A DNA stretch of 64,000 nt from Planctomycetota bacterium (lineage in GTDB: Bacteria; Planctomycetota; UBA1135; UBA2386). A program made the position numbers and the translations under genes. Shown here piece by piece: positions 63,101 through 64,000 of the stretch. Where the stretch lies: NCBI GenBank assembly GCA_020638695.1, contig JACKIB010000014.1, positions 1 through 64,000 on the forward strand. The letters run 5' to 3'. Position 1 is the first letter of the stretch. The number at the start of each line of letters is the position of its first letter. Under the pieces are notes generated by a model, which worked only from the letters and a program-made list of their open reading frames with translations, searched no databases and had not been told where the DNA came from.

Positions 63101-63319
63101 CGCATCGTGCGCCGCCTCGGTCGGCGCGATGCGCGATGCGCTGGGGTCCTCCGAACTCGCCCGCGACCCTGCAGCGGCCGGCCGATCGTGCGAGTCAGGT
63201 CGACCGTGCCGCGAATGACGCCGTGTCATGGTCGACTCGTCGGCAGTGGGCAAGCCCCGCAGAGCACCTACAATGAACGGCCCTCCATCGGACCTCGTCA
63301 GAGAAGCCGCACCACCCCG

Positions 63320-63733
63320 ATGCAGAAGTTGCTCTACCCGTCGATCCTCGCGACCACCGTGCTTTGGCTGTGGGTCGGGGCGCAGCTCCATGCGCAGCTG
63401 GCGCAGCAGGACGGCGGCAACGAAGCTGCACTACTGGGTTGGTTCCTCGCCGCGACGCTGCAAGCAGGTTTGCTGTACAGCCCGCTCAGTCCCCGGACCG
63501 CACCGGCGAAGTACTACACGGTCGCGGCGATGGTCCCCGGGTTCCTGGTCAACTTGGTGCTCACCGGGGACGTGCTGATCGGGTTCTCCGGGTGGAGTCG
63601 AGGTGCCCCGATGCACTTCGTGTGTGCCTGCGTGGGGTCGACCGCGGTCTACGCTTGGGCCGGATCGGCCCTGCTAGCTGGTGCGAACGAGCGCGGCCCC
63701 TCGTGGCTCGGACCACTGCGCCCGCGGACCTGA
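63320..63733 (+). CDS. Small membrane protein
   Basis: 137 residues with four predicted membrane helices: about 5-24 (LYPSILATTVLWLWVGAQL), 34-52 (LLGWFLAATLQAGLLYSPL), 63-85 (YTVAAMVPGFLVNLVLTGDV) and 98-120 (FVCACVGSTAVYAWAGSALL). ATG 63320 is chosen because the helices start directly after it. No family recognised. It lies 219 bases after the DinB gene and may have its own promoter. Confidence 0.65.
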   Translation: MQKLLYPSILATTVLWLWVGAQLHAQLAQQDGGNEAALLGWFLAATLQAGLLYSPLSPRTAPAKYYTVAAMVPGFLVNLVLTGDVLIGFSGWSRGAPMHFVCACVGSTAVYAWAGSALLAGANERGPSWLGPLRPRT

Positions 63734-63826
63734 CGGTTGAACACGCGTGGCGGCGAACCGTGCGGCGGCGGGTGATCCGCTGTCCGAACGCGATGTCGCG
63801 GCACCCCGGTGGGTAGACTCGCGCGG

Positions 63827-64000
63827 ATGCGATCCTCCTTGTCATTCCGCTTCCTCCTCCCCTTGGTCGCGCTGCCATGCGCCGTCTTGCCGGCACAGCA
63901 GCGCCGCGTGAGCACCTCCGTCGACGTGCCCCATGGCAAAGTCTCGGTGGCGTACACCCCGGCGCCGCTCGGCGAGCGCTCGCCGGCCGACCTGCCCGCC
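63827..64000 (+). CDS. Partial gene for a secreted protein (cut by window edge)
   Basis: ATG 63827 opens a frame that runs off the window (58 codons). It begins with a signal peptide (FRFLLPLVALPCAVLPAQ). The mature start RVSTSVDVPHGKVSVAYTPA is reminiscent of the beginning of the DUF2911 region in the protein at 4208-5239 (GQVSVDYSPVPW), but too little is visible to assign it. Confidence 0.55.
   Translation, partial: MRSSLSFRFLLPLVALPCAVLPAQQRRVSTSVDVPHGKVSVAYTPAPLGERSPADLPA

Noticed and set aside
1..64000. tRNA-Sec, selA, selB or selD in the window
   Set aside because: No protein or RNA resembling these was found. The Sec interpretation therefore depends on genes outside the window.

Overview
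The window is a high-G+C bacterial chromosome segment, most likely from a Planctomycetota, probably one of its less-studied deep lineages. This is an inference from gene content: many secreted proteins of unknown function, ECF-type sigma factors beside Ser/Thr kinases, a kinase fused to a formylglycine-generating-enzyme domain, FG-GAP/UnbV (CRTAC1-like) and DUF2911 proteins, and Tat-exported TIM-barrel isomerases. No rRNA, tRNA, CRISPR array, phage or complete insertion sequence was seen.

Layout. 1-6.3 kb: minus-strand genes for a Tat-exported sugar isomerase, an EF-hand deiodinase-like selenoprotein, a PaaZ-type aldehyde dehydrogenase, a TPR-DUF2911 protein and a small helical protein, then two inverted-repeat (MITE-like) elements. 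6.7-24.9 kb: a translationally coupled operon, pfaD-pfaA-pfaC(KS-CLF-AT-DH-DH)-oleA-oleB-oleC, in which every junction is a 4-base ATGA/GTGA overlap. It encodes an iterative polyunsaturated acyl synthase plus head-to-head condensation enzymes. 24.9-33.5 kb: an interruption with a sigma factor, a secreted protein, a kinase-FGE protein, an M23 peptidase and another secreted protein. A second, broken copy of the oleC 3' end lies inside it. 33.5-35.3 kb: oleD and a phosphopantetheinyl transferase, which complete the pathway. The predicted product is a long-chain polyunsaturated hydrocarbon. 35.5-42.1 kb: secreted proteins and lipoproteins, including a Cys-Cys repeat protein with a YHS/TRASH-like domain. 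42.2-53.8 kb: a methyltransferase, a membrane protein, msrA, an FG-GAP/UnbV lipoprotein, a histidine kinase, a redoxin, an M14 carboxypeptidase, a second methyltransferase and a thioredoxin-fold/TPR protein. 54.1-58.9 kb: a divergent sigma factor and a 1325-residue kinase with a C-terminal WD40-like region. 59-64 kb: two coupled lipoproteins (one TraT-like), a DUF455-ATP-grasp-DinB operon, a membrane protein and a gene cut by the window edge.

The most notable observation is three likely selenoproteins. The deiodinase-like protein (UGA at 1652-1654, minus), MsrA (UGA at 43845-43847, minus) and the FG-GAP/UnbV lipoprotein (UGA at 45744-45746, plus) each have a single in-frame UGA with the family's conserved sequence continuing in the same frame. 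In the first two the UGA sits exactly at the catalytic Sec/Cys position. In the third it follows a Cys, giving a Cys-Sec pair. Each UGA is followed by a hairpin whose apical loop starts 19-21 bases downstream and has G in its first or second position, as in bacterial SECIS elements; two of the loops are GGUC. Conventional gene calling would split all three genes. No sel genes or tRNA-Sec lie in the window, so they must be elsewhere in the genome if this reading is right.
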